From Nitrospina sp. (GTDB taxonomy: Bacteria; Nitrospinota; Nitrospinia; Nitrospinales; Nitrospinaceae): a DNA stretch of 7,144 bases. Location: NCBI GenBank assembly GCA_004357435.1, contig SMVS01000106.1, positions 1 through 7,144 of the forward strand. The letters are read 5' to 3'. The notes below the pieces were generated by a model that worked only from the letters and a program-made list of their open reading frames with translations, had not been told where the DNA came from and made no database searches. This document shows, piece after piece, positions 5,768 through 7,144 of the stretch; the first letter of the stretch is position 1, and every line of letters starts with the position of its first letter. Position numbers and translations under genes: made by a program.

Positions 5768-6467
5768 AGTCCGGTTCGTTTCCCTCGCCGCTTTTGCCCC
5801 CGTATTTCTTTTGCCCAAGCCCGCCCCAGCCGTAGATTTCACCCAGGAACGCAAACGCATGGTCCATGAGGACCTGCGTGGCAGAGATATCAGCGATCCA
5901 GCGGTTCTGAACGCCATGCTCAAGGTTCCGCGCCATTTATTTGTGCAAGCGAAGTACCTCTCCCAAGCCTACGCCGATCACCCGTTGCCCATCAAAGCCA
6001 ATCAAACCATCTCCCAGCCCTACATTGTGGCTTTGATGACGCAGAGCGCCCGCCTCAAGTCCACCGACCGCGTTTTGGAAATCGGGACCGGGTCGGCTTA
6101 CCAGGCGGCGGTGTTGGGCGAGATCGTCCGCGAAGTGTATTCCATCGAAATCATAAAGACCCTGGCCGACCAGGCCCGTGCCCGGTTGCATCGCCTGGGC
6201 TATGCTAACGTCCATGTCAAACATGGCGACGGGTATCGCGGTTGGCCGGAACACGCCCCGTTCGATGCCATTCTGTTGACCGCGGCAACGCCTGAAATTC
6301 CGCAACCGCTGATCGAACAATTGAAAATTGGCGGGCGCATGGTGTTGCCCCTCGAAGGTTTTTTGTTTCAGAATTTGATCCGGTTGACGAAGCAACCCGA
6401 TGGATTGAAAAAAGAGACCATCACCGGCGTGCGTTTCGTGCCCATGACCGGTGAAGTGCGTAACTGA
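5709..6467 (+). CDS. pcm: Protein-L-isoaspartate O-methyltransferase, probably exported
   Basis: PIMT transfers a methyl group from S-adenosylmethionine to isoaspartyl residues, starting repair of aged proteins. With the ATG at 5709 it has 252 residues. Core motifs: VPRHLFV 73-79, QTISQPYIVALMT 99-111, SAM loop VLEIGTGSAYQAAVL 122-136, acidic Glu146 in YSIEIIK, GDGYRGW 173-179, and RFVPMTG 242-248. Residues 1-23 are basic, 24-35 hydrophobic (VSLAAFAPVFLL) and APA at 39-41 suits signal peptidase I, so the protein is probably periplasmic; the RRT at 13-15 is only a poor Tat match. The start at 5709 is the nearest ATG that includes the signal peptide, overlapping the previous gene by 59 bases with only a weak ribosome site. 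An ATG at 5859 with AGGAA (5845-5849) upstream would give a 202-residue cytosolic form. The enzyme identity is certain; the start is less so. Confidence 0.92.
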   Translation: MSANTLTLKSGLRRTVSSFKVRFVSLAAFAPVFLLPKPAPAVDFTQERKRMVHEDLRGRDISDPAVLNAMLKVPRHLFVQAKYLSQAYADHPLPIKANQTISQPYIVALMTQSARLKSTDRVLEIGTGSAYQAAVLGEIVREVYSIEIIKTLADQARARLHRLGYANVHVKHGDGYRGWPEHAPFDAILLTAATPEIPQPLIEQLKIGGRMVLPLEGFLFQNLIRLTKQPDGLKKETITGVRFVPMTGEVRN

Positions 6468-6527
6468 CCCTTGGAAATCAGCGGCGCTATGGGTCCGATG
6501 GTGGGATGAGACCGGGTTGGGTGAGGA

Positions 6528-7144
6528 TCACGCAGGCAGTTTGACATCTGGATATTTTTTCAGGCGGTCGTAAACGATGCTCCGGTATTCTTCCAACTGT
6601 TCCGGACTCTGGGCCTCGAACCGGAGGACCAGCGCGGGTTGCGTGTTGGAGGCGCGTACCAGACCCCAGCCGGATTCGAAGTTGATCCGCACACCATCGA
6701 TATCAATGATTTTATATAAGGAACGAAAGTGTTCGGTCAGTTCTTTCACGATGTCAAACTTCAAGTGGTCGGGACAGTCGATGCGAATTTCAGGCGTGTT
6801 GAACATTTTTGGCAAGTCGGCCAGCATCTCTGAGACTTTGCCATCGCAAGCCGACGCGATTTGAATCATCCGGCAGGCCGCGAACAAGGCGTCGTCAAAC
6901 CCGTAAAAATTATCAGCGAAGCACATGTGGCCACTCATTTCTCCTGCCAGCAGAGCTTTGGTTTCACGCATTTTTTTCTTTATCAGGGAGTGGCCGGCGG
7001 GCGACATCACCGGAACCCCGCCGTGTTTCTTGATGTCGTCGAACAAATTCTGCGAGCATTTGACCTCTCCGACCACGGCGGTGCCGGGGTGGCGCGTCAG
7101 CAAATCGCGTGCAAATATAATTAGCAGTTGATCTCCCCACAACA
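6528..7144 (-). CDS. Phosphomannomutase/phosphoglucomutase, AlgC-like, C-terminal part (5' end beyond window)
   Basis: The frame is open from the right edge to TGA at 6530-6528, giving about 205 residues of the C-terminal portion of an alpha-D-phosphohexomutase, normally about 450-460 residues. Visible landmarks, counted from the first complete codon (7142-7140, probably an internal Leu): WGDQLLIIFARDLL at 2-15, just after where the metal-binding DGDxDR loop would lie; VKCSQ at 27-31; the sugar-binding loop GEMSGH at 67-72; and the phosphate-binding loop RASNTQP at 163-169, followed by LVLRFEA. The enzyme interconverts hexose 6-phosphate and 1-phosphate, feeding GDP-mannose or UDP-glucose synthesis for surface polysaccharide in the cytoplasm. 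The catalytic serine domain lies outside the window, so Man versus Glc preference cannot be judged. It converges on the PIMT gene. In the 60-base spacer I see no hairpin with a T-run. Confidence 0.95.
   Translation of the reverse strand, partial: LWGDQLLIIFARDLLTRHPGTAVVGEVKCSQNLFDDIKKHGGVPVMSPAGHSLIKKKMRETKALLAGEMSGHMCFADNFYGFDDALFAACRMIQIASACDGKVSEMLADLPKMFNTPEIRIDCPDHLKFDIVKELTEHFRSLYKIIDIDGVRINFESGWGLVRASNTQPALVLRFEAQSPEQLEEYRSIVYDRLKKYPDVKLPA

Noticed and set aside
5381..5923. A 180-codon and a 129-codon antisense frame over the basic protein and pcm start
   Set aside because: Codon pattern and ribosome sites favour the plus-strand genes. The antisense products look like compositional shadows.
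6468..6527. Possible bidirectional terminator between pcm and the mutase gene
   Set aside because: Only very short dyads such as AGCGGCGCT are present and there is no T-run on either strand.

Overview
The window is a piece of chromosome from a Gram-negative-type bacterium with moderately high GC (roughly mid-50s percent by eye). It is densely packed with single-copy metabolic and envelope genes. I see no phage, plasmid, IS element, CRISPR array, tRNA or rRNA. Overall protein style and gene mix (LolD/FtsX-type exporter, MoeB-rhodanese fusion, signal-peptide-bearing PIMT, AlgC-like mutase) would suit a Nitrospinota or deltaproteobacterial-type lineage, but that placement is an impression and not something the sequence proves.

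Layout, left to right. Positions 1-2623 hold a two-gene operon on the minus strand: an ABC ATPase of the LolD/MacB type (1940-2623), followed after a 3-base gap by a large FtsX-family permease (1936 down to the left edge, C-terminus missing). A 175-bp divergent spacer (2624-2798) carries a plausible minus-strand promoter. On the plus strand follow a fold-type I PLP aminotransferase (2799-3983), a MoeB/ThiF-type E1-like adenylyltransferase fused to a rhodanese domain (4101-5255), an unrecognised small, very basic protein with a GTG start (5396-5767), and a protein-L-isoaspartate O-methyltransferase with an apparent signal peptide (5709-6467) whose start overlaps the previous gene. Convergent to these, at the right edge, is the C-terminal part of a phosphomannomutase/phosphoglucomutase (6528-7144, minus).

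The genes do not form one obvious pathway. The ABC pair is a self-contained envelope exporter or lipid/lipoprotein-extraction module. MoeB-rhodanese would activate and sulfurate a ubiquitin-like carrier (MoaD, ThiS or CysO type), which is not encoded here. PIMT repairs isoaspartyl damage, probably in the cell envelope. The mutase supplies hexose-1-phosphates for surface polysaccharide.

The least explained part is 5256-5770. It has a near-consensus promoter, a perfect 8-bp stem-loop in the 5' leader, a possible 28-codon leader frame that ends in a TGA overlapping the GTG start of the next gene, an unrecognised basic protein, and then a 59-bp out-of-frame overlap into the PIMT gene. No gene-free stretch in the window exceeds 300 bases.
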